From positions 1,302,001-1,366,000 of the forward strand of contig NZ_LN650648.1 of assembly GCF_900002575.1 (NCBI RefSeq): a DNA stretch of 64,000 nucleotides, given 5' to 3'. Both the position numbers and the translations under genes were made by a program. The notes under the pieces were generated by a model. The model searched no databases. It was not told the DNA's origin and saw nothing but the letters and a program-made list of their open reading frames with translations. Shown here piece after piece: positions 36,536-46,279 of this stretch. Position 1 is the first letter of the stretch, and each line of letters starts with the position of its first letter. Source of the DNA: Romboutsia hominis. GTDB lineage: Bacteria > Bacillota > Clostridia > Peptostreptococcales > Peptostreptococcaceae.

Positions 36536-37177
36536 GTGGATAAAAATATAACTTGGATCAATGAAAAAAGAATAGAAAAAACAATTAAAGCTTTAGAAAA
36601 AAATAATATGAATGGTTATTTAGCAAAAGATACGGATGATATTATAAATATAATAAAAGAGTTAGTTGATGAAAAGTCATTAGTAGCTTGTGGTGGCTCT
36701 ATGACTTTATTTAAAACAGGTATTATAGATTTATTAAGAAGTGGTAGATATAATTTTTTAGATAGATACGAAGAAAATCTCTCACCTCAGGAGATGAAAG
36801 AGATATTTAGAAAATCTTTCTGTGCAGATGCATACTTCACTAGTACTAATGCTATAACAGAAGAAGGAGAGTTATACAATGTAGATGGAATGGGAAATAG
36901 AGTGGCTGCCATGCTTTATGGACCTGATAAAGTTATAGTAGTATGTGGAGTAAATAAGATAGTAAAAAATATAGATGAAGCTATAAATAGAAATAAAGTA
37001 GTATCTGCCCCTGCGAATGCTAAAAGGTTAAATGCTAAGACGCCATGTAAAGAGGTAGGCTATTGTATGGACTGTAGTAGCAGTGAACGAATATGCTGTG
37101 AATATACTATTATAAAAAAACAAAGAATACCAAATAGAATACATATAATATTTATAAATGAAAGTTTTGGGTATTAA
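36536..37177 (+). CDS. LUD-domain (LutC/YkgG-like) protein with C-terminal cysteines
   Basis: 213 residues of the LUD/DUF162 family (SLVACGGSMTLFKTGIIDLL; DAYFTSTNAITEEGELYNVDG; NRVAAMLYGPDKVIVVCGVNK). In LutABC such proteins take part in lactate oxidation, but no lutA or lutB is nearby. The C-terminal cluster C-x3-C-x2-C with further CC could bind a metal cluster. GTG start with AAGGAGTG upstream. Stand-alone copies of this size are common in Clostridia and of unclear role. Confidence 0.82.
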   Translation: MDKNITWINEKRIEKTIKALEKNNMNGYLAKDTDDIINIIKELVDEKSLVACGGSMTLFKTGIIDLLRSGRYNFLDRYEENLSPQEMKEIFRKSFCADAYFTSTNAITEEGELYNVDGMGNRVAAMLYGPDKVIVVCGVNKIVKNIDEAINRNKVVSAPANAKRLNAKTPCKEVGYCMDCSSSERICCEYTIIKKQRIPNRIHIIFINESFGY

Positions 37178-37267
37178 AATAGTATACAATTTATCCTACA
37201 CATAATGAATACATAATTTGTCAATAATATATAATATGTATATCACCAAGGGTAGTAAGGAGGAAAT

Positions 37268-38155
37268 ATGAAAAAAGTAAAGCTTATATATAATCCAAAC
37301 TCAGGTGAGAAAAAAATAACAAACCAACTTGATAATATAATAAAAATATATCAAAAATATAACTACATACTTATACCATATAGATTAAGTAAACATCAGC
37401 ACATAAGTAAAGCCTTTTTAGATATGGATGAAACTTATGACCATTTATTAATAGCAGGAGGAGATGGAACAGTAGACATAGTTCTAAATGCTATGAAAGA
37501 ATTTAATGTAGATATACCTATTGCTATACTTCCAACAGGAACAGCTAATGATTTTGCTAAAGCGTTAAATATTTCATTAGATATAAATAAAGCTGTTAAA
37601 GATATACTCAATTCAGAGCCTAAAAGTATAGATATAGGAAAAATAAATAATAAATATTTTATAAATGTAGCTAGTGCAGGGATGTTTACTGATGTATCTC
37701 AGAAGATAAATCCAGAATTAAAAAATTATATGGGAAAAGTATCTTATTATATTACAGGTATAGAGGAAGCTCTTCACCTAAGAAAATTCAATATAAATGT
37801 AAATTCCAAAGAAGTTATGTACAAGGGTGATATGTATCTTATGTTAGTCTTTAATGGAAAAACAGCAGGTAATTTAAATTTGGCATACAAAGCAGAAGTA
37901 GACGATGGTTACCTAGATGTTATTATATTTAAAGCAATGCCTATACCAAAATCAATACCAGTGCTTATAAGTATATTAAAGGGTGAGCACTTAGATACAT
38001 ACAATGAAAGTGAGATATTATATTTTAAAACTAAAAAAGTAAGAATAGATTGTTGTGATGGTTTATTAACTGATATAGATGGAGAAAGAGGGCCAGATTT
38101 TCCTCTGGATATAGAATGTATAGAAGATGGAATAAAAATACTTGGAGTAAAATAA
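37268..38155 (+). CDS. Diacylglycerol/lipid kinase family protein
   Basis: 295 residues of the DAGK catalytic family (YegS/DgkB type): IYNPNSGEKK, nucleotide site AGGDGTVDIVLNAM, and LPTGTANDFAKAL, with an immunoglobulin-like C-terminal half ending in a DIDGERGPDFP motif. It phosphorylates a lipid with ATP at the membrane face; the exact lipid is not readable. AAGGAGG precedes the ATG. Confidence 0.88.
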   Translation: MKKVKLIYNPNSGEKKITNQLDNIIKIYQKYNYILIPYRLSKHQHISKAFLDMDETYDHLLIAGGDGTVDIVLNAMKEFNVDIPIAILPTGTANDFAKALNISLDINKAVKDILNSEPKSIDIGKINNKYFINVASAGMFTDVSQKINPELKNYMGKVSYYITGIEEALHLRKFNINVNSKEVMYKGDMYLMLVFNGKTAGNLNLAYKAEVDDGYLDVIIFKAMPIPKSIPVLISILKGEHLDTYNESEILYFKTKKVRIDCCDGLLTDIDGERGPDFPLDIECIEDGIKILGVK

Positions 38156-38187
38156 AAAAGGAAGCTAAATTTAGCTTCCTTTTTTAT
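38154..38187. terminator. Bidirectional terminator between lipid kinase and glnS
   Basis: Positions 38154-38169 are exactly complementary to 38170-38185, a GGAAGCTAAATTTAGCTTCC core with A and T tracts on either side. Confidence 0.88.
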
Positions 38188-38190
38188 TTA

Positions 38191-39855
38191 TTATTTTGAA
38201 GGTTTGAATGAACTTTTTAAAGGAACAACTCTATTGAATACTAATTTATCATCAGTAGTATATTTAGTATCGACAGAGAAGAATCCATTTCTAACAAATT
38301 GGAATTTATCTAGAACTTTAGCATTTTCAAGTTGAGTAGGCTCTGCAAATCCTTGAAGTATTTCTAGAGAATCTGGGTTTATTTGTTCTAAGAAATGCTT
38401 ACCTTCATTTTCAGGAGCATCATCAAGTATTAATGGTTCATATAATCTAAATTCACAAGGCTTAGCAGTAGTTGCTTCAACCCAATGTATAGTAGATTTA
38501 ACTTTACGCCCTGTAAATCCTGAACCACTCTTAGTTTCTGGGTCATAAGTACAATGTATTTCAGTTACATTTCCATTTTCATCTTTTATAACTTCATTAC
38601 ATCTTACAAAATATGCACCTTTTAATCTAACTTCGTTTCCAGGGAATAATCTAAAGTATTTTTTAACAGGTTCCTCCATAAAGTCTTCTTGTTCTATATA
38701 AAGTTCTCTACCGAATGGAACCATTCTTTTTCCTTTAGTTTCGTCTTTTGCATTATTTTCGATTTCTAACATTTCTATTTGACCCTCAGGATAATTAGTT
38801 ATAACTAATTTTAAAGGTCTTAAAACACCCATAGCAAGTGGAGCTTTAGGTTGTAAATCTTCCCTTACGAAAAAGTCAAGCATTTGGCTATCAACTTTAG
38901 AATCAGCTTTAGATACACCAATTTCTCTACAGAAGTTTGTTATAGCTTCAGGAGTATATCCTCTACGTCTAAGACCTGATATAGTAGGCATACGAGGATC
39001 ATCCCATCCATCAGTTATACCTTCGTCAACAAGTTGCTTTAGCTTTCTCTTACTCATAACAGTATTTGTAAGGTTAAGTCTTGCAAATTCTATTTGTCTA
39101 GGGATATTTTCCATTTCACATTCTCTAACAACCCAATCATATAATGGTCTTTGATCTTCAAATTCTAAAGTACATATAGAATGAGTTATTCCTTCTATTG
39201 CATCTTCTAATGGATGAGCAAATGCATACATTGGATATATACACCATTTGTCTCCTGTGTTATGGTGCGTTGAATGAGCTATTCTATATATTATAGGATC
39301 TCTAAAGTTTATATTAGGAGATGACATATCAATTTTTGCTCTTAATACTTTTTCTCCATCTTTAAATTCACCGTTTCTCATTCTTTCGAATAATTCTAAG
39401 TTTTCTTCAACAGTTCTGTTTCTATAAGGACTGTCTTTACCAGGTTCACTTAATGTACCACGATATTCTCTCATTTCTTCAGGTGTTAATTCACACACAT
39501 AAGCTTTACCTTTTTTTATAAGAAGCACAGCTTTTTCGTACATTGTATCGAAATAGTCTGATGCGAAGAATAAATTATTCCAATCAAATCCTAACCACTT
39601 AACATCTTCTTTTATAGAATTTACGTATTCTACATCTTCTTTAACAGGGTTAGTGTCGTCAAATCTTAAGTTTACTTTTCCTTTAAATTCTTTTGCAAGA
39701 CCAAAGTTTAAGCATATACTTTTAGCATGACCTATATGTAAGTAACCATTTGGTTCTGGTGGAAAACGAGTTATAATGCTGTCATGTTTTCCAGTTTCTA
39801 AATCATTAACTATAATGTTTTTTATGAAATTAGATGAAACATTTTCGTTTGACAT
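38191..39855 (-). CDS. glnS: Glutaminyl-tRNA synthetase
   Basis: 554 residues, the same length as the E. coli enzyme, with class I motifs [17 protein letters not shown] (HIGH) and TVMSKRKL (KMSKS). It charges tRNA-Gln directly. ATG at 39855 (MSNENVSS) is preferred: AGAGGT at 39865-39870 is a good site, and the upstream ATG at 39873 lies before it. Many Bacillota lack GlnRS and use the GatCAB route, so its presence may reflect old transfer. Confidence 0.95.
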   Translation of the reverse strand: MSNENVSSNFIKNIIVNDLETGKHDSIITRFPPEPNGYLHIGHAKSICLNFGLAKEFKGKVNLRFDDTNPVKEDVEYVNSIKEDVKWLGFDWNNLFFASDYFDTMYEKAVLLIKKGKAYVCELTPEEMREYRGTLSEPGKDSPYRNRTVEENLELFERMRNGEFKDGEKVLRAKIDMSSPNINFRDPIIYRIAHSTHHNTGDKWCIYPMYAFAHPLEDAIEGITHSICTLEFEDQRPLYDWVVRECEMENIPRQIEFARLNLTNTVMSKRKLKQLVDEGITDGWDDPRMPTISGLRRRGYTPEAITNFCREIGVSKADSKVDSQMLDFFVREDLQPKAPLAMGVLRPLKLVITNYPEGQIEMLEIENNAKDETKGKRMVPFGRELYIEQEDFMEEPVKKYFRLFPGNEVRLKGAYFVRCNEVIKDENGNVTEIHCTYDPETKSGSGFTGRKVKSTIHWVEATTAKPCEFRLYEPLILDDAPENEGKHFLEQINPDSLEILQGFAEPTQLENAKVLDKFQFVRNGFFSVDTKYTTDDKLVFNRVVPLKSSFKPSK

Positions 39856-40162
39856 ATTAATAGTACCTCTCATTTATTAATTTTTTATCCATAGTACAAA
39901 AAAGTACTATAATCCATAATATTAATTTTAATCTAATATTGTAAAAAAATAAAGATATAATTAAATATATATACTTAAAATTATTATACGAATGACTAAA
40001 TTTTATAATATAAATATAAAATTATGATAAATTTCTGTTTAAATAGTGAACTTAAATCCTAAAATGCTATAAAAAAATGTATACTTACTAGATAAGTCTA
40101 AATAATAATAATATGATAGTCATTTTTTAAACTAATAAACATATATTTAGGAGTAGTTAACT
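39856..40162. other. Divergent intergenic region, glnS leader
   Basis: A hairpin ATAGTAC-AAAAAA-GTACTAT (39891-39910) lies in the glnS leader. I looked for a T-box (specifier loop and TGG-containing antiterminator) on the minus strand and did not find one. The rest is AT-rich promoter sequence for glnS and the DedA gene. Confidence 0.5.
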
Positions 40163-40735
40163 ATGGAACAAATACTATATTCATTAACAGACCACAAGGC
40201 ATTAGCCATAATAGTTGGATTTTTACTTATAATGCTTGAGACTTTTGCTCCAATACTTCCATTAATTGCGATAGTGCTAGCAAATGCTTTTGTTCTTGGT
40301 ATGTGGATGGGTTTTTTAGTGTCATGGGTAGGTTCAGCAATTGCATCTGTAATTTTGTACTATATAGCAAATAAGTTTTCAAGGTTAAAATACATTCAAA
40401 AGTATAAATCAAAAGAACAAGTAAAAAGGATAACTTCTTGGATTCATAAGCAAGGATTTAACACTATATTTATATCTTATGCATGTCCTTTTATACCAGA
40501 TTTTTTAGTAACAATTTCATCTGGATTTGCAGGAACAGAAATAAAAAATTATATATCAGGAATGGTATTTGGAAAATTTGTAATGTTTTTACTTATAAGT
40601 TACATTGGGGAAGATTTGGATAAAGTTTTACAAGAACCTATTAAAGTAGTAGTATTTGCTTTAGCTGTAATTATATCTTGGATACTTGGAAGAAAAATAA
40701 ATAATAGAATACATACAGGAAATGTACCTAAATAG
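40163..40735 (+). CDS. DedA/TVP38-like membrane protein
   Basis: 190 residues with about five membrane segments and the SNARE-associated/DedA signatures LETFAPILPLIAIVLANAFV and YACPFIPDFLVTISSGFAG, plus the C-terminal GKFVMFLLISYIG. This superfamily is linked to lipid flipping and membrane homeostasis. TAGGAG precedes the ATG. Confidence 0.8.
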   Translation: MEQILYSLTDHKALAIIVGFLLIMLETFAPILPLIAIVLANAFVLGMWMGFLVSWVGSAIASVILYYIANKFSRLKYIQKYKSKEQVKRITSWIHKQGFNTIFISYACPFIPDFLVTISSGFAGTEIKNYISGMVFGKFVMFLLISYIGEDLDKVLQEPIKVVVFALAVIISWILGRKINNRIHTGNVPK

Positions 40736-40857
40736 AATTAAATAATATAAATATAATATTTATAATTTTCGACAAATAATTTCACAAAAACATTTACTAT
40801 ATATATATTTTTGTGATATAATTTTATAGTTATATTTTAATGAAGGGGGAGAGTAAT

Positions 40858-41427
40858 ATGAAAAAAGTATATATTATAACAACATATACAGGTACAGTAT
40901 TATCGTTTCTTATAAGACGTATAAGTAAAACCCCATATGCACATGTATCAATATCTTTAAATGAACAATTAAGACCTATGTATTCATTTGGAAGGTTAAA
41001 TCCTAAAACTCCTATATTTGCAGGGTTTGTGGAGGAAAATATAAATGAAGGTTTATACGCTATAAGAACTAACACTATGTGTCGTGTTTACTCGTTAGAT
41101 GTTACTGATGAACAATATCATAAATTATACAAGAATATAATGAATGTAAGTGAAAATAGAGAACAATATGATTATGATGTAAAAGCACTTTTATATCTAA
41201 GCATAGATAGACCTAGAGAAAAAGAATTTAAATATGTATGTTCACATTTTGTTGCTGATATGCTAGAAAAAAGTGATATAGATATTATGAATAAGCCTTC
41301 CTATGAAGTAAGGCCTAATGATTTTTATGATTATAAAGGTTTAGTGCTAGAATACGAAGGATTACTTTCTAAATACTACGATAGAAATAAAAATGATATG
41401 TACTTAAGAAGAACAGTTAATGCATAA
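40858..41427 (+). CDS. Permuted papain-like (YiiX/NlpC-P60 type) amidase
   Basis: 189 residues. A histidine in KTPYAHVSISLNE near the N-terminus and a cysteine in KYVCSHFVADMLE near residue 130 fit the circularly permuted NlpC/P60 papain-like enzymes. They cleave amide bonds in cell-wall or lipid substrates. There is no signal peptide, so it may act in the cytoplasm. ATG at 40858 is chosen, since the ATG at 40840 precedes the GGGGGAG site. Confidence 0.7.
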   Translation: MKKVYIITTYTGTVLSFLIRRISKTPYAHVSISLNEQLRPMYSFGRLNPKTPIFAGFVEENINEGLYAIRTNTMCRVYSLDVTDEQYHKLYKNIMNVSENREQYDYDVKALLYLSIDRPREKEFKYVCSHFVADMLEKSDIDIMNKPSYEVRPNDFYDYKGLVLEYEGLLSKYYDRNKNDMYLRRTVNA

Positions 41428-41460
41428 ATACCTCTTATTTAAAGAGGTATTTATTTTTTT
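41426..41460 (+). terminator. Terminator after the amidase gene
   Basis: AAATACCTCTT (41426-41436) pairs with AAGAGGTATTT (41442-41452), then a T run. Confidence 0.85.
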
Positions 41461-41514
41461 ACAACAAATGGATATAATGTAATTAAATACAAATAATAAG
41501 AAAGGGAGTATTTA

Positions 41515-43152
41515 ATGGTAAAGAAAATAAAACCGTACATAATATCACTTATAGTCATTTTGATATATTTAATCATAAAACTACCAGTTTTAAGTTTTGA
41601 CTTCATATCATTTACATCAACACTTATACTATTTTTTGGTTTATCAGGCATATTAGACATGATGCTTGATAGGTCAGAAAAGACTTCTAAAATGGCAAAA
41701 TACAATTTTTTTATAGCTATAATACTTATAGTTTATAATATAGCTGTTCCATTTATAACATCTTCACCAATACTTCATTCCAAATCATATAGAAACTTAT
41801 TAGGAGAGGTTAAGGAAAGCACCTTTACAAAAGATGTAAGTCCTGTAAGTGTAGCAGATATTCGTTTAGTAGATGAAGATATGGCTATGAAATTGGGAGA
41901 CAAAAAAGTTGGAGAAGTACCAGCATTAGGAAGTGTTGCTAAACTTGGTAAATTTCATATACAAAGTGTAAATGGAAATTTATATTGGGTGGCACCACTT
42001 GTACATAGAGATTTAATAAAATGGATAACATCCATGGATGGAACTAACGGATATGTAATGGTATCTGCTAGTAATCCTCAAGATGTAAGGTTAGTTCAAA
42101 AGATAGACGGGAAACCTGTTAAGATAGTATATCAACCAGAAGCATATCTACATCAAGACTTACACAGACATATGTATTTAAAAGGAATTGTAAATGTAGG
42201 TATGACAGATTTTACACTTGAAATAAATGATGAAGGCAGACCTTATTGGGTTACAACATTATACAAACATGATATAGGATATAGCGGTGCTAATGCTATT
42301 GGGGTGGCTACAGTAGATGCAGAAACTGGAGAAACTAAGAGGTATAATATAAAAAATGCACCAAAATGGATAGATAGAATACAGCCTCAAGAATTTGTAA
42401 CAGATCAAATAAATGATTGGGGATTATATGTGAAAGGATTTTTAAATTCTGTAATATCAGAAGAAGGCGTTTTAGTTCCAACTGAAGGAACATCTTTAGT
42501 TTACGGAAATGATGATAAATCATATTGGTATACAGGGATAACTTCTTCTGGTGGAGATGAATCAACTATAGGGTTTATGTTAGTTGATACTCGTACTAAA
42601 GAAGCTAAATTATATAAACAACCAGGTGCAACAGAAGCAGCAGCTATGAGATCTGCAGAGGGTAAAGTTCAAGAGAAAAACTATGAAGCAACATTCCCTG
42701 TGATGTATAATATACTTGGAACTCCTACATATGTTTCATCTTTAAAAGATAAAGCAGGATTAGTTAAGATGGTTGCATTTATATCAGTAGAAGACTTTAG
42801 CATATTAGGGCTTGGAGAAACAAAAGAAGAAGCACTTAGGAATTATAGAGAGGCACTTTCTTCGAAAGGAAATAATATAAAAATAGAAAATGATACAACA
42901 ACAGAAATAGTAGAGGGTACTGTATCTAGAATTAGCCCAGATGTAAAGTCAGGGAATACTTTCTATTATCTGACTTTAGAAAATAATGGTGATAAAGTAT
43001 TTAATGCAACATCAAAAGTATCTATAGACTTACCACTTACTCAAGTAGGAGATAAGGTTAAAATAACTTACCAAAAAGGGGAAAAGGGATTTGTAGATAT
43101 AGTTGAATTTGATAACTTAAGTATAGGTAACATGACTAAAGAAAATAAATGA
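41515..43152 (+). CDS. Large membrane-anchored protein of unknown function
   Basis: 545 residues. Three membrane segments occupy about residues 8-85, followed by a large extracytoplasmic-looking domain. That domain has repeated blocks with tryptophan-tyrosine strands (GNLYWVAPLVHRD; GRPYWVTTLYKHD; DKSYWYTGITSSG; GTPTYVSSLKDKAG), which look like PepSY-type or other beta units, and a C-terminal beta-domain (VEGTVSRISPDVKSGNTFYY). I do not recognise a named family. GAAAGGGAG precedes the ATG. It is a single-gene unit with its own terminator. Confidence 0.75.
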   Translation: MVKKIKPYIISLIVILIYLIIKLPVLSFDFISFTSTLILFFGLSGILDMMLDRSEKTSKMAKYNFFIAIILIVYNIAVPFITSSPILHSKSYRNLLGEVKESTFTKDVSPVSVADIRLVDEDMAMKLGDKKVGEVPALGSVAKLGKFHIQSVNGNLYWVAPLVHRDLIKWITSMDGTNGYVMVSASNPQDVRLVQKIDGKPVKIVYQPEAYLHQDLHRHMYLKGIVNVGMTDFTLEINDEGRPYWVTTLYKHDIGYSGANAIGVATVDAETGETKRYNIKNAPKWIDRIQPQEFVTDQINDWGLYVKGFLNSVISEEGVLVPTEGTSLVYGNDDKSYWYTGITSSGGDESTIGFMLVDTRTKEAKLYKQPGATEAAAMRSAEGKVQEKNYEATFPVMYNILGTPTYVSSLKDKAGLVKMVAFISVEDFSILGLGETKEEALRNYREALSSKGNNIKIENDTTTEIVEGTVSRISPDVKSGNTFYYLTLENNGDKVFNATSKVSIDLPLTQVGDKVKITYQKGEKGFVDIVEFDNLSIGNMTKENK

Positions 43153-43160
43153 TTTAAGTT

Positions 43161-43188
43161 AGAAGTAGCAAATTTGCTACTTCTTTTT
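43161..43188 (+). terminator. Terminator after the membrane protein
   Basis: AGAAGTAGCAAA pairs with TTTGCTACTTCT, followed by T residues. Confidence 0.88.
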
Positions 43189-43313
43189 AGTTTAATTAAA
43201 TATAATATTTGAATTTTTAAATAAATCACCTAAAATTTGTAAATTTTATAGTACTTGCTTAATATAATAATATATGACCTTTAATATCAAATAACTTCAA
43301 GGAGATAGACAAT

Positions 43314-43931
43314 ATGCTTGGGATAGAAAAAGAGATATTGATTTTAGTAAGTAGAGTTAGGTGTATGACGGAAAATCAATTTGGAAAAGTTTTTGGGACA
43401 AGGAAGAAATTCAAAAAAAAATCTTTTAAAAAAACTTTAAGAAAGATGTGCAATGATTATACACTTAGAAAGTATCCATGTAATATAAATTATTCAGGGT
43501 ATAAAGACAATTCATATGTATATTACCTAAATGGAAGTAAACAATACAAAGGTAAAGAACTTATAAAGGTAGTTGTTGGATCAGAAGTGGCAATCAAACT
43601 AAATAATAATGGATATGATATAAAAAGATTCTATAGAAATATATCAGTAGGAAATTCAAAGTATGATTTATTTGTAGAATATATTGATAAATATGGAGAT
43701 ATAAAGCAAATCTTGATAGACATAAAAATAGATGAGAAATTAAACACTTCTAAGTATGAAAACATGGATGAAAAAATAAAAAAATCAACAATACCTTTTT
43801 TTGAAACTCCAAAAGTATTAGTTATAACAGGGGAAGAAATAGATGATTTACAAAGAAGTAGGGTAAATAAGTTAGATGGTGAAGTTGAAATAGTAGATAT
43901 ATTTTTAAATAAATTGTTTAGATATATATAA
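43314..43931 (+). CDS. Hypothetical protein, winged-helix plus nuclease-like fold
   Basis: 205 residues. The N-terminal part (IEKEILILVSRVRCMTENQF) looks like a winged helix followed by a basic stretch; the C-terminal part has YDLFVEY... QILIDIKI ... PKVLVITGEEID, which resembles the D-(x)n-DxK pattern and strand order of PD-(D/E)xK or replication-relaxation proteins. No plasmid or phage genes are adjacent. AAGGAG upstream. The function is not established. Confidence 0.55.
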   Translation: MLGIEKEILILVSRVRCMTENQFGKVFGTRKKFKKKSFKKTLRKMCNDYTLRKYPCNINYSGYKDNSYVYYLNGSKQYKGKELIKVVVGSEVAIKLNNNGYDIKRFYRNISVGNSKYDLFVEYIDKYGDIKQILIDIKIDEKLNTSKYENMDEKIKKSTIPFFETPKVLVITGEEIDDLQRSRVNKLDGEVEIVDIFLNKLFRYI

Positions 43932-43971
43932 AAGATTTGTATTTATATATAATATAGTATTTAATATTAAA

Positions 43972-44003
43972 AAAGTGTAGATATTTATTATGCCTACACT
44001 TTA
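43972..44003 (+). terminator. Weak terminator-like hairpin
   Basis: AAAGTGTAG (43972 on) pairs with CTACACTTT (ending about 44002) around a 13-base loop; the T run is short. Confidence 0.45.
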
Positions 44004-44226
44004 AATATGTTTAATCATATTTTTAATAATATCAAATATACAACACATTGCAGAAAGTTTTTAATTAAAGTGATAATAGCTAAAAAATTAGGTTTCTAAA
44101 TGAATATTTACAACACTTTAGCTAAAAATAAAACAAAAAAGTTTTTAAAAATATTAATTTCGATATTTTCTCCTATATGAACAACAAATATGATAGAATT
44201 ATTACTAGATAATAAGGAGGGATTTA

Positions 44227-44895
44227 ATGAAATTAAAATTAATTTTACTATTATCATTGATATCAATTGTAATGGTAGGTTGTTCTAAAGAAGACGATGA
44301 TTTAGTTAGTCAGGGAAAAGTTGCTTTAGAAAAACATGAATATGATAAAGCTAGGGACATATTAGCAGATGCATTACAGGCCGATAGTGCAGATGATGAG
44401 GCCAGGGCTATGTATATGCAAGCTGTTAATATGGAAAAAGCTAATGAATATGAAAATCAAGGAAATTATAAAAAAGCTATAAAAGAACTTGAACGTATAG
44501 AAGATATAAAAGATGGTTCATCAAGTATTAAAAATGAGGCATTAACTAAGAAAAAAGAACTTATAAAATTAGATGAAGAGTATCAAAAAGCTCAGAAAGA
44601 AAGGAAAGAAAATGCAAAAGAAGCTTCTAAAAAAGGTGTAATTTATGCACAAAAGCAAGTTTCAAGTATTCAAGCTATAATACTAGCTAAAGAAGAGGAA
44701 AATAGAAGAAAAGAAGCTGAAGAAAAGCAAAAAGAAGAGCGAAACTCAAAAGAAAATATGGAAATAACACAACCAATAGTTCCTAATCAACCGGGAACAC
44801 CTCCTATAATCCCTTCAACAAATCCAGATACTCAACCTATTCCTCAAACTGTAGAACAAAAAATACGAACTATAGTAGATAAAATTTTAAAATAA
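44227..44895 (+). CDS. TPR-containing lipoprotein with proline-rich tail
   Basis: 222 residues: signal peptide and lipobox MVGC (lipid anchor at Cys 19), tetratricopeptide-like helices (GKVALEKHEYDKARDILADA; YENQGNYKKAIKELERI), a charged coiled-coil region (residues 115-175, EEENRRKEAEEKQKEERN) and a Pro/Thr-rich spacer before a short C-terminal helix. It should sit on the outer face of the membrane as a protein-protein scaffold. AAGGAGGG precedes the ATG. Confidence 0.8.
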   Translation: MKLKLILLLSLISIVMVGCSKEDDDLVSQGKVALEKHEYDKARDILADALQADSADDEARAMYMQAVNMEKANEYENQGNYKKAIKELERIEDIKDGSSSIKNEALTKKKELIKLDEEYQKAQKERKENAKEASKKGVIYAQKQVSSIQAIILAKEEENRRKEAEEKQKEERNSKENMEITQPIVPNQPGTPPIIPSTNPDTQPIPQTVEQKIRTIVDKILK

Positions 44896-44904
44896 GGTTG
44901 TATA

Positions 44905-44948
44905 GTACAATAAATAGCTATGATTTAAATCATAGCTATTTATTGTAC
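44905..44948. repeat. Perfect 44-bp palindrome acting as bidirectional terminator
   Basis: Positions 44905-44926 are exactly the reverse complement of 44927-44948, with a core ATGATTTAAATCAT. It lies between the convergent lipoprotein and AI-2E genes. The spacer is zero, so at DNA level it is a true palindrome. Confidence 0.8.
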
Positions 44949-45009
44949 TTAAATTGTAAATTTTATTTCATATAGATAATATAAAAGAATATTTAATTGA
45001 TGAAAATTC

Positions 45010-46104
45010 TTATTTTGAATCTTTAATATTTATCTGATTGTTTATGTATTTACCCAAACAAATTTTTATTAATGCTGCAAAAGGAACAGATAAAAAAACA
45101 CCTAATATACCAAATAATGATCCTCCTATAAGTACTGCAGATATAACCCAAAGTGGACTAAGTCCAACCTGATCTCCCATAATCTTAGGTCCGATTATAT
45201 TTCCATCTATTTGTTGAAGAATAAAAATAAATACAAATACCCAAAGTGCCTTAAGGGGACTATAAAGAAAAGTCATAGAAATAGGTAGTATAGCTCCTAT
45301 AAATGGACCGAAATAAGGTATTATATTAGTTAAAAAAATTATAAATGATAAAAATATAGCATTATCAATTTTAATTATAAACTTAAATCCTAAAAAAGCT
45401 AATATTCCTATTATTAATGAGTCTAATATTCTACCAACTATATAATGATAAAATATATAATTAAAGGTTTTAAAAAATTCTAAAAAAGAATTAGCTTTTT
45501 TAGTAGTGGTAATAGCGTATAATAAATTTTTACAACTTAGTATTATATTTTCTTTATCATATAAAATATAAAAAGACAATATAATACCCATTAAAATATT
45601 AAAAAATAAAGAAGTTATACTAAGTATATAATTTAAGATATCAGTGGAAGTTTTTGAAGATAAATTATTAAGTTCTTTTAATAGTATATTTAATCCATCT
45701 TCTATTTTATATATCAATAGTTTTAATATATCTAAATGAGATATATGCTTAGTAAATACTGTATGTAAAGTATCTATACAATAAGGTATCTCCTTTAATA
45801 AAGTGCTCAATGTATTTATTAAAGAGGGGATTATCATATTAGCACAGATAGATACTAATAAAAAAATACCAATATAAGATATTAAAAGACTTAAAATTCT
45901 TTTAATATTAAACTTTTTTTCAAGAAATACCATAAATGGGTTTATCAATAGAGAAAATAAAATACCTATAAAAAAAGGACTCAGAATAATGAATAAACCC
46001 TTTATATTAGATAATAAATTTTCTGGTGAATCTATAAACTTATATATAAGTATAGTTATAAAAGCTATAAATACATAATACTTTATATTTTCCTTTGAAA
46101 TCAT
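45010..46104 (-). CDS. AI-2E family transporter
   Basis: 364 residues with about eight membrane segments and the family features IIPYFGPFIGAILPISMTF, QQIDGNIIGPKIMGDQVGLS and PLWVISAVLIGGSLFGILGV. Members include TqsA (autoinducer-2 export), sodium/proton antiporters and sporulation protein YtvI. The substrate here is unknown. AAGGAG precedes the start on the minus strand. Confidence 0.88.
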   Translation of the reverse strand: MISKENIKYYVFIAFITILIYKFIDSPENLLSNIKGLFIILSPFFIGILFSLLINPFMVFLEKKFNIKRILSLLISYIGIFLLVSICANMIIPSLINTLSTLLKEIPYCIDTLHTVFTKHISHLDILKLLIYKIEDGLNILLKELNNLSSKTSTDILNYILSITSLFFNILMGIILSFYILYDKENIILSCKNLLYAITTTKKANSFLEFFKTFNYIFYHYIVGRILDSLIIGILAFLGFKFIIKIDNAIFLSFIIFLTNIIPYFGPFIGAILPISMTFLYSPLKALWVFVFIFILQQIDGNIIGPKIMGDQVGLSPLWVISAVLIGGSLFGILGVFLSVPFAALIKICLGKYINNQINIKDSK

Positions 46105-46279
46105 AATATTCTCCTTAAAAATGTACTTAAATTAGATATATTAATAGTATTTCATATAAACGAAAAAAAATTAGGGTTTTGTTTTTAACAACAATGTATT
46201 ATTATATATAATTGTAATAATAAAAAGTCTTATATTAGTGAATTATTAGCATGATAAAATATTAAAGAGAAGGTGTAAT

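Noticed and set aside
39856-40162. T-box leader for glnS
   Set aside because: No T-box bulge sequence or terminator/antiterminator pair was found, only a 7-bp hairpin.
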